The translations under genes were made by a program, and so were the position numbers. This document shows, piece after piece, positions 53,337-61,728 of a stretch of 64,000 nt of DNA. Each line of letters begins with the position of its first letter. Position 1 is the stretch's first letter. The DNA lies in contig DASVQQ010000007.1 in assembly GCA_036389035.1 (NCBI GenBank), forward strand, positions 124,001 to 188,000. The letters are read 5' to 3'. The notes beneath the pieces were generated by a model, which saw only the letters and a list, made by a program, of their open reading frames with translations, was not told the DNA's origin and did not search any database. The DNA comes from Jatrophihabitans sp. (GTDB lineage Bacteria > Actinomycetota > Actinomycetes > Mycobacteriales > Jatrophihabitantaceae).

Positions 53337-54259
53337 CGGCAGGGGCGATGAGAGGCCTGTCGGTGTCGGCGCACGGCCTGGTGCACATCTACCGGCTGGA
53401 GGGCAACGACGTCGTCGCGCTGACCAGTGTCGATCTGGAGGTGCCGGCGGGCCAGCTGGTGGGCCTGCTCGGGCCTTCCGGCTCGGGCAAGTCCACCCTG
53501 ATCACGCTGCTCGCCGGCGTGCAGCGTCCCAGCGCCGGCCGGTTGCGGGTGGGCGAGCACGACCTCTCCAGCCTGTCCGACGTCGAACTGGACCGGCTGC
53601 GGGCCATCGAGGTCGGTGCGGTGCTGCAGGGCGCGACCCGCAACCTGCTCAGCTACGCCTCCCCGGCGCAGAACGTCGCCTTCGCGCAGAAGGCCGCTCA
53701 GCGCCTGGGAGTCCGGCAACTGCCCAGGCCCATCGAGGTGCTGGACCTGCTGTCGCTGGCCGACTGCGCCGGGCGCCGGTTGGCAGAGCTCACCCCGGGA
53801 CAGCTGCAGCGGCTGGCCGTCGCGGTCGGGATGGCGACCCTGCCCGGCCTGTTGCTGACCGACGAGCCGACCAGCCAGCTCGATCACCGTTATCGCGACG
53901 AGGTGCTGCGGGCCATCGGGTCGGTGAACCGATCGGTGGGCACCACGGTGATCACGGTGACGCATGACCCCGAGGTGGCCGCCCGGATGCCGCGCACCAT
54001 CACCATCCGCGACGGCCGGATCGGAGCCGAGGGCCACGGCGGTGAGGATTTCGCCGTGCTCGGCCGGGACGGCTCGCTGCAACTGCCGCCCGATGTGCGC
54101 GAGCAGCTCGCGCCCGGAACCCTGTTGCGGGTAAAGCTCAATCCGGACGGCACGGTGCTGCTGGATCCTCGCCCCGGCGGCCCGAGCGCCGACGGCAGCC
54201 CGAGCGCGGACGGCAGCCCGAGCGCGGACGGCAGCGGACGGCCGGGAGCCAGCACGTGA
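53333..54259 (+). CDS. ABC transporter ATPase 1 (MacB-like) with C-terminal tail
   Basis: The protein has 308 residues. Walker A is GPSGSGKST, the signature is LTPGQLQRLA (an altered LSGGQ) and Walker B is LLLTDEPTS. The His switch lies in VTHDPE. The last 50 residues are an Asp/Ser/Gly/Pro tail with three copies of SADGSP, unusual for this family. The GTG overlaps the permease stop (GTGA) and has GGAGGGG in front. It pairs with the other ATPase as a probable heterodimer. Confidence 0.88.
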   Translation: MTAGAMRGLSVSAHGLVHIYRLEGNDVVALTSVDLEVPAGQLVGLLGPSGSGKSTLITLLAGVQRPSAGRLRVGEHDLSSLSDVELDRLRAIEVGAVLQGATRNLLSYASPAQNVAFAQKAAQRLGVRQLPRPIEVLDLLSLADCAGRRLAELTPGQLQRLAVAVGMATLPGLLLTDEPTSQLDHRYRDEVLRAIGSVNRSVGTTVITVTHDPEVAARMPRTITIRDGRIGAEGHGGEDFAVLGRDGSLQLPPDVREQLAPGTLLRVKLNPDGTVLLDPRPGGPSADGSPSADGSPSADGSGRPGAST

Positions 54260-54915
54260 CCGGCGGCCTGCACGCCCGGGGGATCGAGGTCCGCTTCGGT
54301 GAGCTGGTCGCCGTCCAGCAGGCTGACCTGGCGCTCGCACCGGGTGAGCTGGTGGCCGTCACCGGACCTTCGGGAGCGGGCAAGAGCTCGTTGCTGGCGG
54401 CCTTGTCCGGCATGATCGCGCCGTCGGCCGGCGTGCTAAGCGTGGCCGGCCAGCCGGTCGTCGGACGCGATCAGGCGGTGGCCAACGGCATCGTGTTGAT
54501 ACCGCAGGGCAACGCGCTGATCCGGATCCTGACCGCGATCGAGAACGTGGCGCTGCCGCTGGTCGCGGCCAGGCTGGTCGACGCCCGGCAGCGCGCCGAG
54601 GCAGCGCTGCTGGCACTGGGTCTGGACGAGGCCGCCGACCAGCTGCTGGAGGAGCTGTCCGGCGGCCAGCAGCAGCGGGTCGCAGTGGCCCGCGGGCTGG
54701 CCGAGCGCGCGTCCTACCTGCTCGCCGACGAACCCACCAGCGAGCTCGACGCGCTCAACCGTGGCCGGGTGATGGGGTTGCTGCGGGCCGAGGCGCGACG
54801 CGGCGCCGGCGTGCTGGTGGCCACCCACGACCCGGAGGCGGCCGCGCTGTGCGACGCCGAGCTCCGGCTGGACGAGGGCCGGGCGAGCTGGGTGCGCGAG
54901 GACCGCACGACCTGA
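54256..54915 (+). CDS. ABC transporter ATPase 2 (MacB-like)
   Basis: The protein has 219 residues. Walker A is GPSGAGKSS, the signature LSGGQQQRVA is canonical, and Walker B is LLADEPTSELD with His in ATHDPE. It lacks a tail. The GTG overlaps the stop of ATPase 1 (GTGA). With one permease and two ATPases, where ATPase 1 has a degenerate signature, an asymmetric transporter with one good and one weak ATP site is likely. Confidence 0.9.
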   Translation: MTGGLHARGIEVRFGELVAVQQADLALAPGELVAVTGPSGAGKSSLLAALSGMIAPSAGVLSVAGQPVVGRDQAVANGIVLIPQGNALIRILTAIENVALPLVAARLVDARQRAEAALLALGLDEAADQLLEELSGGQQQRVAVARGLAERASYLLADEPTSELDALNRGRVMGLLRAEARRGAGVLVATHDPEAAALCDAELRLDEGRASWVREDRTT

Positions 54916-54973
54916 GTAGTCACCGGGCACGGGGCTAACCCCAGCCACGCCCCGCCGGTGCCAGACTTGCGGG

Positions 54974-55366
54974 GTGAGCGAAAACCGAAACGTGCTGGGC
55001 GGCGAACTGGAGGAGTGCGGCAGCGATCCGGTCACCGGCTTCTATCGCGACGGCCGCTGCACCTCCGGGCCGCAGGACGTCGGTAGCCACACGGTGTGCG
55101 CGGTGCTGACCGCGGAGTTCCTGCAACATCAGCGGCAACTGGGCAACGACCTGGTGACGCCCCGACCGGAATACGACTTCGCCGGCCTGGGGCCGGGTGA
55201 CCGCTGGTGCGTGGTGGCGATGCGCTGGTTGCAGTCCTACCGCGCGGGGGTGGCCGCGCCGGTGGTGCTGGCCGCGACCAACGCCCTGGCGCTGGAGATC
55301 ATCCCGCTGGAGATCCTGCGCGAGCACGCCATCGACGTGCCGGCGGACCCGAGCTCGCTGACCTGA
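54974..55366 (+). CDS. DUF2237 family protein
   Basis: The protein has 130 residues. It matches the small conserved DUF2237 family: NVLGGELEECGSDPVTGFYRDGRC, then HTVCAVLTAEFLQ, FAGLGPGDRWCVVAMRW and VVLAATNALALEIIPLEILR. Four Cys are conserved, which may bind a metal, but the function is unknown. It lies 58 bases past the ABC operon and 36 before the helicase gene, with no clear partner. Confidence 0.8.
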   Translation: MSENRNVLGGELEECGSDPVTGFYRDGRCTSGPQDVGSHTVCAVLTAEFLQHQRQLGNDLVTPRPEYDFAGLGPGDRWCVVAMRWLQSYRAGVAAPVVLAATNALALEIIPLEILREHAIDVPADPSSLT

Positions 55367-55402
55367 ACGGCGCCGCGCCGGCGTCCACTAGATTGGACAC
55401 TG

Positions 55403-57160
55403 ATGAGCGCGCCTGAAGACGAACCCCTTGCCAGCCACCTGAGTTTCGCCGACCTCGACATCGACGAGCGGGTGCTTCGAGCCCTGGCCGATGTCGGCTA
55501 TGAGACCCCTTCGCCGATCCAGGCCGCCACCATCCCGGCGCTGATGGCCGGCCGCCACGTCGTCGGCCTGGCCCAGACCGGCACCGGCAAGACCGCCGCG
55601 TTCGCGGTGCCGATCCTGTCCCGGATCGACCTGGACGACAAAGCCCAGAAGGCGCCCCAGGCGCTGATCCTGGCGCCGACCCGCGAGCTGGCGCTGCAGG
55701 TGTCCGAGGCGATCAGCAAGTACGCCCACTACCTGCCCGGCCTGCACGTGCTGCCGATCTACGGGGGCCAGAGCTACGGCGTGCAGCTGTCGGGCCTGCG
55801 CCGCGGCGCGCACGTGGTGGTCGGCACGCCCGGCCGGGTGATCGACCACCTGGAGAAGAAGACCCTGGATCTGACCCGGCTGCGCTTCCTGGTGCTGGAC
55901 GAGGCCGATGAGATGCTGCAGATGGGGTTCCAGGAGGACGTCGAGAAGATCCTCTCCGACACCCCGGCCGACAAGCAGGTGGCGCTCTTCTCGGCCACCA
56001 TGCCGCCGCAGATCCGGCGGATCTCCAAGCGCTACCTCACCGATGCCGCCGAGATCACGGTCAAGACCAAGACCGTCACGGCGGCCAACACCCGGCAGCG
56101 ATACCTGCAGGTGGCCAACGCCCAGAAGATGGACGCCCTCACCCGGATCCTCGAGGTCGAGCAGTTCGAGGCGATGATCGTCTTCGTCCGCACCAAGCAG
56201 GCCACCGAGGACCTGGCCGAGCGGTTGCGCGCCCGGGGCTTCTCGGCGGCGGCGATCAACGGCGACCTGGTGCAGGCCCAGCGTGAGCGCACCATTGCCC
56301 AGCTCAAGAGCGGCGCCTTCGACATCCTGGTGGCCACCGACGTGGCGGCCCGCGGCCTGGACGTCGAGCGGATCAGCCACGTCCTCAACTACGACATCCC
56401 CACCGACACCGAGTCCTACATCCACCGGATCGGGCGCACCGGGCGGGCCGGTCGCACCGGTGAGGCGCTGCTGTTCATGACCCACCGGGAACGGCACCTG
56501 CTCAGCTCGATCGAGCGGGCCACCCGGCAACCGCTCACCGAGATGACGCTGCCGAGCGTGGAGGACGTCAACACCACCCGGGTGGCGAAGTTCGCCGACT
56601 CAATCACGGCCAGCCTGGCCTCGCCGCAACTGCCCCTCTTCCGGGGCCTGATCGATGACTACGCCCGCGAGCACGACGTGCCGGTGGCCGATGTGGCGGC
56701 GGCGCTGGCGGTGCTGTCCCAGGACGACCAGTCGTTCCTGCTGGCGCCCGAACCTCCCGTGGTGAAAAGGAAGAACGAGTTCAGCTCAGCGGCCGACCGG
56801 GCCGGCGACCGGGATCGGGATCGGGATCGGGATCGCCCGACGGTCCGGGTGGCCGGGCAGCGCCGCGCCAAGTCCGACGTCCGGCTGGCCACCTACCGCA
56901 TCCGGGTGGGCAAGCGGCACAAGGTGCAGCCGGGCTCCATCGTGGGCGCCATCGCCAACGAGGGCGGCCTGAGCCGGCAGGACTTCGGCCACATCGACAT
57001 CCGGATCGATCACAGCCTGGTCGAGCTGCCGGCGGACCTGCCGCCCCGGACGCTGGACGCGCTGAGCCGGACCCGGATCTCGGGCCAGCTGATCGAGCTG
57101 ACCCGCGAGGACGGCGCCGAGCGACCCAGCAGGGTGAAGAAGCCGCGCCACAAGCCCTAG
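55403..57160 (+). CDS. DEAD-box RNA helicase (DeaD/CsdA-like)
   Basis: The protein has 585 residues. The core has PTPSPIQ-like SPIQAATIPAL, AQTGTGKT, PTRELALQ, LDEADEML, SATMP, and HRIGRTGRAGRTG. Residues 465-480 are an Asp/Arg stretch from a 6-bp repeat. Residues about 490-575 form a DbpA-like RNA-binding domain (YRIRVGKRHKVQPGSIVGAIANEGGL..DFGHIDIRIDHSLVELP) that targets structured RNA. The protein ends with a basic tail. It acts in ribosome assembly or mRNA decay, often in the cold. It is larger and of a different subgroup than the helicase at 12.8-14.3 kb. Confidence 0.92.
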   Translation: MSAPEDEPLASHLSFADLDIDERVLRALADVGYETPSPIQAATIPALMAGRHVVGLAQTGTGKTAAFAVPILSRIDLDDKAQKAPQALILAPTRELALQVSEAISKYAHYLPGLHVLPIYGGQSYGVQLSGLRRGAHVVVGTPGRVIDHLEKKTLDLTRLRFLVLDEADEMLQMGFQEDVEKILSDTPADKQVALFSATMPPQIRRISKRYLTDAAEITVKTKTVTAANTRQRYLQVANAQKMDALTRILEVEQFEAMIVFVRTKQATEDLAERLRARGFSAAAINGDLVQAQRERTIAQLKSGAFDILVATDVAARGLDVERISHVLNYDIPTDTESYIHRIGRTGRAGRTGEALLFMTHRERHLLSSIERATRQPLTEMTLPSVEDVNTTRVAKFADSITASLASPQLPLFRGLIDDYAREHDVPVADVAAALAVLSQDDQSFLLAPEPPVVKRKNEFSSAADRAGDRDRDRDRDRPTVRVAGQRRAKSDVRLATYRIRVGKRHKVQPGSIVGAIANEGGLSRQDFGHIDIRIDHSLVELPADLPPRTLDALSRTRISGQLIELTREDGAERPSRVKKPRHKP

Positions 57161-57567
57161 CGCTCATAATCTAGGCCGAGCGTGTCGAGCAATCTTGTAA
57201 CGGCATTGGCTAGTTGGTCATGCAGTTCTCGCCAGTCGGAGGGTCGCTGCGAACGTGACGCAGAATCAATGCGACCGAGCGCAAGGAAGACGGCGTCCAG
57301 CAGGTCCGACACTCGGGTTTTGTCAAATGCTTTCGCATCTGCTGCCGCCGCAATCTGATTACGTCGCCCCCGAGCAAAGTCGATGACGCTGGCTTGGCCG
57401 GTCATACTATCGAGGGTTGCTGGTGGCGCTTTGCGATTGTTCGCATCCCAGCGACACTTGTTGCAGCAATAAATTTTGTCGCTGCGGCCGACCACGGCTT
57501 GACCACAACCGGCCCGAGCGCAGAGGCGCTCAGGCATGCGGTTGGACGATGCGTCGCTGTGGGCCAC
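57157..57567 (-). CDS. Small zinc-finger protein, unknown function
   Basis: The protein has 136 residues. The first third carries CARAGCGQAVVGRSDKIYCCNKCRWDANNR, with C-x4-C and C-x3-C spacing (C after RL, C of GCG, then C and C of CNKC), a zinc-binding pattern like short actinobacterial zinc fingers. The rest is helical with no named fold. Start is a GTG at 57567; an ATG at 57537 is possible. It overlaps the 3' end of the helicase gene by four bases, facing it. GC content is lower than its surroundings. Confidence 0.6.
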   Translation of the reverse strand: MAHSDASSNRMPERLCARAGCGQAVVGRSDKIYCCNKCRWDANNRKAPPATLDSMTGQASVIDFARGRRNQIAAAADAKAFDKTRVSDLLDAVFLALGRIDSASRSQRPSDWRELHDQLANAVTRLLDTLGLDYER

Positions 57568-57762
57568 CTCTACAGATTAGCCGTGTACTCGGCTGACACA
57601 ACTGGGGTAGGTTGATGGACTGAGCGTGGGATGAGGGCCCAAGATAGCCGTGTTATTCGGGCGTGTTTCCACGGATAGCCTACTCGCGTAAGAGACACTT
57701 GAGCACGTTGGTAGTGGGCTAAGCCAATAGACCGCACCCCTGTAGTGCGGATCGGAGGATGC

Positions 57763-58419
57763 ATGGCAGTATGGGCACGTCGCGAGGACCTGTTAAGTCC
57801 TCCTCCCTCAGCGCACACCGTAAGTTCGGAGCGTCCCACCTTGTCAGCACTGCGCGACGATGTCGTAGCAATTGTGAAGCAGCACGGCCTGGAGTACCGG
57901 GCCGAACCGTTTCAGCTTGCTTCGGGCGAACTGAGCCATGACTACATGGACGGCAAGAAGGCGTTGGCTGAAGGCGAGCACCTCGGCCTCGCTTGCGAAG
58001 CCATCATGGAACTGGCGAACGCCACGGGCGTCGAGTTCGACGCGGTCGGTGGTTTGACCCTCGGGGCTGACGCCTACGCGATTGGCATCGCGCTTTTGGC
58101 GCGCAAGCGGTGGTTCGTGGTGCGGAAGCAGGCCAAGAAGCACGGCAAGGGGAAGCGCATCGAGGGGGCGCAGCTCGCGCCTGGCATGCGAGTGCTACTC
58201 GTGGACGATGTCGTTAGCACAGGCGGTTCGATCCTGGAGGCACTCGGGGTCGTGCAGGAAACTGGGGCGCGGATCGTACTGGCCGTCACATTAGTTGACC
58301 GAGGCGACGAGGCAGAGGATAAATTCCGAGAGCTCGGAGTTGCGTACCGGCCGCTCATCACTTACCGCGATCTTGGAATTAAGCCAGTTGGCAAAGTCCG
58401 AGCTTCTACGCCTAGCTGA
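57763..58419 (+). CDS. Orotate phosphoribosyltransferase-like protein
   Basis: The protein has 218 residues. The OPRT start is visible in FQLASGELSHDYMDGKKAL, and the PRPP-binding motif VLLVDDVVSTGGS is intact, as is the Lys-rich flexible loop (RKQAKKHGKG). It would transfer ribose-5-phosphate from PRPP to orotate or a related base. The ATG at 57763 has GGAGG four bases upstream; a GTG at 57745 is alternative. Since no other pyrimidine genes are here, it may be an accessory second copy. It overlaps the next gene by 32 bases. Confidence 0.8.
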   Translation: MAVWARREDLLSPPPSAHTVSSERPTLSALRDDVVAIVKQHGLEYRAEPFQLASGELSHDYMDGKKALAEGEHLGLACEAIMELANATGVEFDAVGGLTLGADAYAIGIALLARKRWFVVRKQAKKHGKGKRIEGAQLAPGMRVLLVDDVVSTGGSILEALGVVQETGARIVLAVTLVDRGDEAEDKFRELGVAYRPLITYRDLGIKPVGKVRASTPS

Positions 58420-58714
58420 AAGTGGTCTCGCCGCATTCCCGCCAAGTGGATTGGATGAGCTAGCGAAAGAATGTCGTCAATCAGCTGAAATGACCGTTAG
58501 CCCTCGGCTGTTCGTTCTAACCAATGTCATAGAGTTGTTAGCTTCAGCATGGGAACCATATGAAGCGGTCCCCGTCGAGGTTCGAGAACGCCTTGATCTA
58601 GTTCTTTCAACTCAAATGCGGTTGATCCTCTCAGAAGAGGACGAAGGCGCGGCCATGTCCTTGGCAGCCTCGATGCGCGAGGACGTGTCCTTGATTTTAA
58701 GGCAGAGCTGGTAG
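58388..58714 (+). CDS. Hypothetical helical protein coupled to the PRTase
   Basis: This frame codes about 108 residues, all predicted helical: SELLRLAESGLAAFPPSG, ECRQSAEM, RLFVLTNVIELLASAWEPY, and RERLDLVLSTQMRLILSEEDEGAAMSLAASMREDVSLIL. No known domain is recognised. The start is unsure: TTG at 58388 overlaps the PRTase; the frame is open back to 58295, and an ATG at 58490 is a third choice. Base composition is about 47-52% GC, far below the usual 70%. It may form a complex with the PRTase. Confidence 0.5.
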   Translation: MAKSELLRLAESGLAAFPPSGLDELAKECRQSAEMTVSPRLFVLTNVIELLASAWEPYEAVPVEVRERLDLVLSTQMRLILSEEDEGAAMSLAASMREDVSLILRQSW

Positions 58715-59181
58715 CAAGCCGAGAACCCAGTGTGGGACTTCTTCGGCGTGTGGCGCTAAACCTGGCTGACTATCCGGCTAGTAAGTGATCTGATGAGTGA
58801 GGTATAGCTCAAGCTCGATGCAGGATACGGGCAATGTGGGGGTGGAGTGGTCTACGCCGCCGCCCAGGGCGTCGTGGAGTGCGCGAAAAGCGCAGCGTGC
58901 CCCAGCGCACGCCGATGAGTTCCAGGTCGTGCTCCTGGACGATCACCCCTGTGCCCGGGGCCTGCTACCCCCAGACACCCAAGAGCCTGCAGAAGGGCGT
59001 CCTGCTGCTCAGTGAGCCAGCGCCGGCCGCGCTCGTCATGCTTGATGCCGCGCTCGTCATGCTTGATTTGGAGTAGAGCCCGGGGCGAAGGGCGGAGTGA
59101 GTGACCAGGCTGATGACATAACCGCCCCGCATGCGGCTAGGCCACTATGGACTCACGACTCGGGTCGGGAAGGAGCTAACC
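58715..59181. other. Gap between the low-GC patch and the mannitol dehydrogenase gene
   Basis: In these 467 bases two frames of 72-80 codons overlap on the + strand (58797-59015 and 58834-59076), but neither has a ribosome site or recognisable family. I take the region as decayed or non-coding. It contains a 21-bp tandem repeat (next entry). AAGGAG before 59182 marks the start of the next real gene. Confidence 0.4.
59026..59067. repeat. Perfect 21-bp tandem repeat, two copies
   Basis: GCCGCGCTCGTCATGCTTGA plus one T is repeated exactly at 59026-59046 and 59047-59067, about 115 bases before the start of the mannitol-type dehydrogenase. It could be a regulator site or a simple slippage product. 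Confidence 0.7.
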
Positions 59182-60669
59182 ATGGTGGCGCTCTCGGCCT
59201 CGAACCTGGCCGCGCTGGCCCCCGAGGTGGCGGTGCCCGGCTATGACCGTGGACAGGTCAGCGTGGGCATCGTCCACTTCGGCGTCGGCGGCTTTCACCG
59301 GGCGCACCAGGCCATGTACCTGGACCGGTTGATGAACGACGGCGCGGCCCTGGACTGGGGGATCTGCGGTGTCGGGGTGCTGCCCGGTGACCGGCGGATG
59401 GCCGACGCGCTCGCCGCCCAGGACTACCTGTACACCCTGATCGTCAAGCACCCGGACGGCGCCTGGGAGCCGCGGGTGATCGGCTCGATCGTCGATTACC
59501 TGTTCGCCCCCGAGAGCCCGGAGGCGGTGATCGAGCGGATGGCTGACCCGAGGACCCGGATCGTCTCGCTCACCGTCACCGAGGGCGGCTACAACATCCA
59601 CGCCGTCACCGGCGAGTTCGACTCTGAGGCCCCGGCCGTCCGGCGCGACCTGGAGCCCGGCGCCGTGCCGAGCACCACCTTCGGCCTGATCACCGAGGCG
59701 CTGGTTCGCCGCCGTGACCGGGGTCTGGCGCCGTTCACCGTGCTGTCCTGCGACAACATCCAGGGCAACGGCGACGTGACGCGCCGGGCCTTCGCCGCCT
59801 TCGCGCGACTGCGCGACCCCGCGCTCGGGGAGTGGGTGGAGCGGGAGGTCGGATTTCCCAGCAGCATGGTCGACCGGATCACCCCGGTGACCACCGACGC
59901 CGACCGGGCCGAGCTGGCCGCCCGGTTCGGCGTCGAGGACCAGTGGCCGGTGGTGTGCGAGCCGTTCACCCAGTGGGTGGCCGAGGACCGGTTCGCGGCC
60001 AGGCCGCCGCTGCAGGACGCGGGGGTGCAACTGGTCGCCGACGTCGAACCGTATGAGCTGATGAAGCTGCGGCTGCTCAACGCCGGCCACCAGGCGCTGT
60101 GCTATTTCGGTTACCTGTCCGGTTATCGCCTGGTGCACGAGGCGGCTCAGGACCCGCTGTTCGCCGACTTCCTGCTGGCCTACATGCGCGCCGAGGCGAC
60201 GCCGACGCTGCGGCCGGTGCCGGGCATCGACCTGCGGGGCTACCAGGCGAAGCTGATCGAGCGCTTCTCCAACGACCAGGTGCGCGATACGATCGCCAGG
60301 CTGTGCGCCGAGAGTTCGGACCGGATCCCGAAGTGGGTGCTGCCGGTGATTCGGGAGAACCTGGCCACCGGCGGCGAGATCACCCTGGCGGCCGCGGTGG
60401 TGGCCAGCTGGGCGCGCTACGCCGAGGGGGTGGACGAGGACGGCAACCCGATTCAGGTGGTGGACCGGCTGGCCGACACCGTGACCGCGGCGGCGCGCCA
60501 GCAGCGCCGGGACCCGCTGGCGTTCCTGCGCAACCGCGAGCTGTTCGACGACCTGGTCGAGCAGGAGCGGTTCACCGCGGCCTACCTGGCCGCGCTGGAG
60601 TCCCTGCATGACCGGGGCGCCCGCAAGACCCTGGAGGCGTTGATGGCCGAGCGGCGACCAACGCGCTGA
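59182..60669 (+). CDS. Mannitol/polyol 2-dehydrogenase family protein
   Basis: The protein has 495 residues, the usual size of long-chain mannitol dehydrogenases. The NAD site is IVHFGVGGFHRAHQAMYLD. The catalytic pattern K-x5-N-x2-H lies in ELMKLRLLNAGHQAL, with SMVDRITPVT upstream. It would oxidise mannitol to fructose or act on uronate-type alcohols. The ATG at 59182 has AAGGAG in front; the frame opens 17 codons earlier without a site. A HAD hydrolase follows after 64 bases, in the same direction. Confidence 0.88.
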   Translation: MVALSASNLAALAPEVAVPGYDRGQVSVGIVHFGVGGFHRAHQAMYLDRLMNDGAALDWGICGVGVLPGDRRMADALAAQDYLYTLIVKHPDGAWEPRVIGSIVDYLFAPESPEAVIERMADPRTRIVSLTVTEGGYNIHAVTGEFDSEAPAVRRDLEPGAVPSTTFGLITEALVRRRDRGLAPFTVLSCDNIQGNGDVTRRAFAAFARLRDPALGEWVEREVGFPSSMVDRITPVTTDADRAELAARFGVEDQWPVVCEPFTQWVAEDRFAARPPLQDAGVQLVADVEPYELMKLRLLNAGHQALCYFGYLSGYRLVHEAAQDPLFADFLLAYMRAEATPTLRPVPGIDLRGYQAKLIERFSNDQVRDTIARLCAESSDRIPKWVLPVIRENLATGGEITLAAAVVASWARYAEGVDEDGNPIQVVDRLADTVTAAARQQRRDPLAFLRNRELFDDLVEQERFTAAYLAALESLHDRGARKTLEALMAERRPTR

Positions 60670-60733
60670 GCGGCGACCGCCGAGCTGAGGATCTAGCGCA
60701 ACCTCGCTAGGCTCGACCGCGAAGGAGCACGCC

Positions 60734-61453
60734 ATGAACCTCGCCGACTACGACGCGTTGAGCTTCGACTGCTACGGAACCCTCATCGACTGGGAGACCG
60801 GCCTCGCCGCGGTGCTTTCCGCGTGGGCCCGTGAATCCGGCCTGGACATCTCCGACGAGGAGCTGTTGCTGGCCTACGGCGACCACGAGGCCCAGGTCGA
60901 GACCGAAACCCCGAAGGCTCTGTACTCGGCGGTTCTCGCCGAGGCCTTCCGGCGCACCGGCGACCAGCTCGGGGCGCCGGTGAGCCAGGAATGGGCGCAG
61001 CGACTGGGCGCCTCGGTTCCGGACTGGCCGGCCTTCGACGATTCACCCGAGGCCCTGGCGTCCCTGGCCCGGGACTACAAGCTGATCATCGTCTCCAACG
61101 TGCACCGGGAAGGCTTCGCCGGCTCCAACAAGCGCCTGGGCGTGACGTTCGACCGGATCATCACCGCCGAGGACGTCGGCGCCTACAAGCCCGCGCCGAA
61201 CCACTTCCAGGCCCTGGACGAGGCGCTGAAGGAGCTGGGCGTCCCGCGAGAGCGGCTGCTGCACGTGGCCCAGAGCCTCTTTCACGACCACGTGCCCGCC
61301 AAGCGCCTCGGGCTGCCGTCGGTGTGGATCAATCGCCGATCCGGGCGTCCCGGCCAGGGCGCCACTCCCGAGCCCGCCGAGGCGTACTCCTACGACCTGG
61401 AGTTTCCCGACCTGATCTCGTTCGCCGAGGTCGCCCGGGCGGCCAAGAGCTGA
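60734..61453 (+). CDS. HAD-superfamily hydrolase (haloacid dehalogenase type)
   Basis: The protein has 239 residues. Motif I is SFDCYGTLIDWE (nucleophile D13), the Ser/Thr motif is IIVSNVHREG, and the Lys motif is GAYKPAPNHF; the acidic motif IV is weaker (HDHVPAKRLG). The YGTLIDWE start is that of 2-haloacid-dehalogenase-like phosphatases. The substrate is unknown. GAAGGAGC precedes the ATG. It may act with the upstream polyol dehydrogenase, as sugar phosphatases often do, but this is inferred from position only. Confidence 0.85.
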   Translation: MNLADYDALSFDCYGTLIDWETGLAAVLSAWARESGLDISDEELLLAYGDHEAQVETETPKALYSAVLAEAFRRTGDQLGAPVSQEWAQRLGASVPDWPAFDDSPEALASLARDYKLIIVSNVHREGFAGSNKRLGVTFDRIITAEDVGAYKPAPNHFQALDEALKELGVPRERLLHVAQSLFHDHVPAKRLGLPSVWINRRSGRPGQGATPEPAEAYSYDLEFPDLISFAEVARAAKS

Positions 61454-61481
61454 GCGGCGGGCGAGAGGCGTCCAGGGAAGC

Positions 61482-61569
61482 TGGCGGAGGATAGGGGATT
61501 CGAACCCCTGAGGGCGTTAACCCAACACGCTTTCCAAGCGTGCGCACTAGGCCACTATGCGAATCCTCC
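61482..61569 (-). tRNA. tRNA-Ser (GGA)
   Basis: The minus strand folds as an 88-base serine tRNA with encoded CCA. Acceptor GGAGGAT/ATCCTCC, anticodon loop TTGGAAA with GGA, long variable arm, and T arm AGGGG-TTCGAAT-CCCCT. G73 is followed by CCA. It is convergent with the HAD gene. Confidence 0.95.
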
Positions 61570-61728
61570 GTCGAAGAGGATACGGGTGGCCGCGATGCTG
61601 CCGTGGCGCGGGTACTCCCTGACCGGCGCCACCCCGTCCGGACGGGGTGCCAGGAGGCCTCAGGAAACAACAGTGACTGCTGACGGCCTGAACCGAGGTA
61701 CTCTTCGCCGAACTCCTGGGGGCGGAAA

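Noticed and set aside
56808..56838. CGGGAT hexamer repeat in the DEAD-box helicase as a phase-variation tract
   Set aside because: The 6-bp unit keeps the frame, so copy change would only alter the number of Arg-Asp pairs.
58797..59076. Two overlapping frames of 72-80 codons before the polyol dehydrogenase
   Set aside because: No ribosome site, no recognisable family, and a tandem repeat inside one of them.
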